5,322 nucleotides of DNA from Bordetella parapertussis (GTDB lineage Bacteria > Pseudomonadota > Gammaproteobacteria > Burkholderiales > SG8-39): NCBI GenBank assembly GCA_945869935.1, contig CAMBSA010000169.1, positions 1 through 5,322 on the forward strand. Reading direction: 5' to 3'. Positions 5,290 to 5,322 of this stretch are shown in pieces. Position 1 is the first letter of the stretch; each line of letters opens with the position of its first letter. The position numbers and the translations under genes were made by a program. Below the pieces are notes generated by a model that was given only the letters and a program-made list of their open reading frames with translations, was not told the origin of the DNA and did no database searches.

Positions 5290-5322
5290 TCAAGCGAGCA
5301 GTGCGCGAATGCCCATTGCCAT
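5290..5322 (-). CDS. C-terminal end of a convergent gene, product not identifiable
   Basis: On the minus strand an open frame enters from the right edge and ends MAMGIRALLA followed by TGA (5290-5292). Ten residues are too few to identify a family. A convergent neighbour ending 57 bp from the EamA stop is a normal arrangement, but a chance open frame of this length is also possible. The gap 5233-5289 contains no clear intrinsic terminator for either strand. Confidence 0.3.
   Translation of the reverse strand: MAMGIRALLA

Overview
The window looks like chromosomal DNA from a GC-rich betaproteobacterium, probably Burkholderiales or Rhodocyclales (Azoarcus/Thauera-like). The basis is codon use strongly biased to G/C at third positions, a PhaP-type phasin (so a polyhydroxyalkanoate, PHA, producer), a Bug-family solute receptor and several EamA-type transporters. 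This assignment is inference from gene content; no search was run.

Left third, minus strand (1-1703). Read in the direction of transcription it holds the phasin promoter (1676-1703), the phasin gene (1046-1582), a strong intrinsic terminator (966-997) and a tandem array built from copies of that terminator's arm (876-982). Beyond the array lies a gene graveyard. It contains the first ~30 codons of a DnaQ-like DEDDh exonuclease (738-826), joined directly to a decayed Bug receptor gene (1-728, running off the left edge) that carries a frameshift and a nonsense codon. The phasin promoter is flanked by two TGC-N3-GCA palindromes of the kind bound by the PHA-responsive repressor PhaR.

Right two thirds, plus strand (1917-5232). 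Four co-directional genes lie close together: an EamA/DMT transporter (1917-2819), a 4HBT-type hotdog thioesterase (2875-3312), and two tandem paralogous EamA transporters (3404-4324 and 4321-5232) whose reading frames overlap by GTGA. The last two are almost certainly co-translated. Whether all four genes form one operon is unproven: the gaps are 55 and 91 bp and no terminator is visible in them. A plausible but inferred theme is release of an organic acid from its CoA ester followed by export of that acid or another small metabolite. At the far right the last ten codons of a convergent minus-strand gene appear.

No new defence, mobile or RNA system is visible. The best observations are the symmetric phasin control region, the amplified terminator arm, and the exonuclease-Bug junction with multiple lesions.
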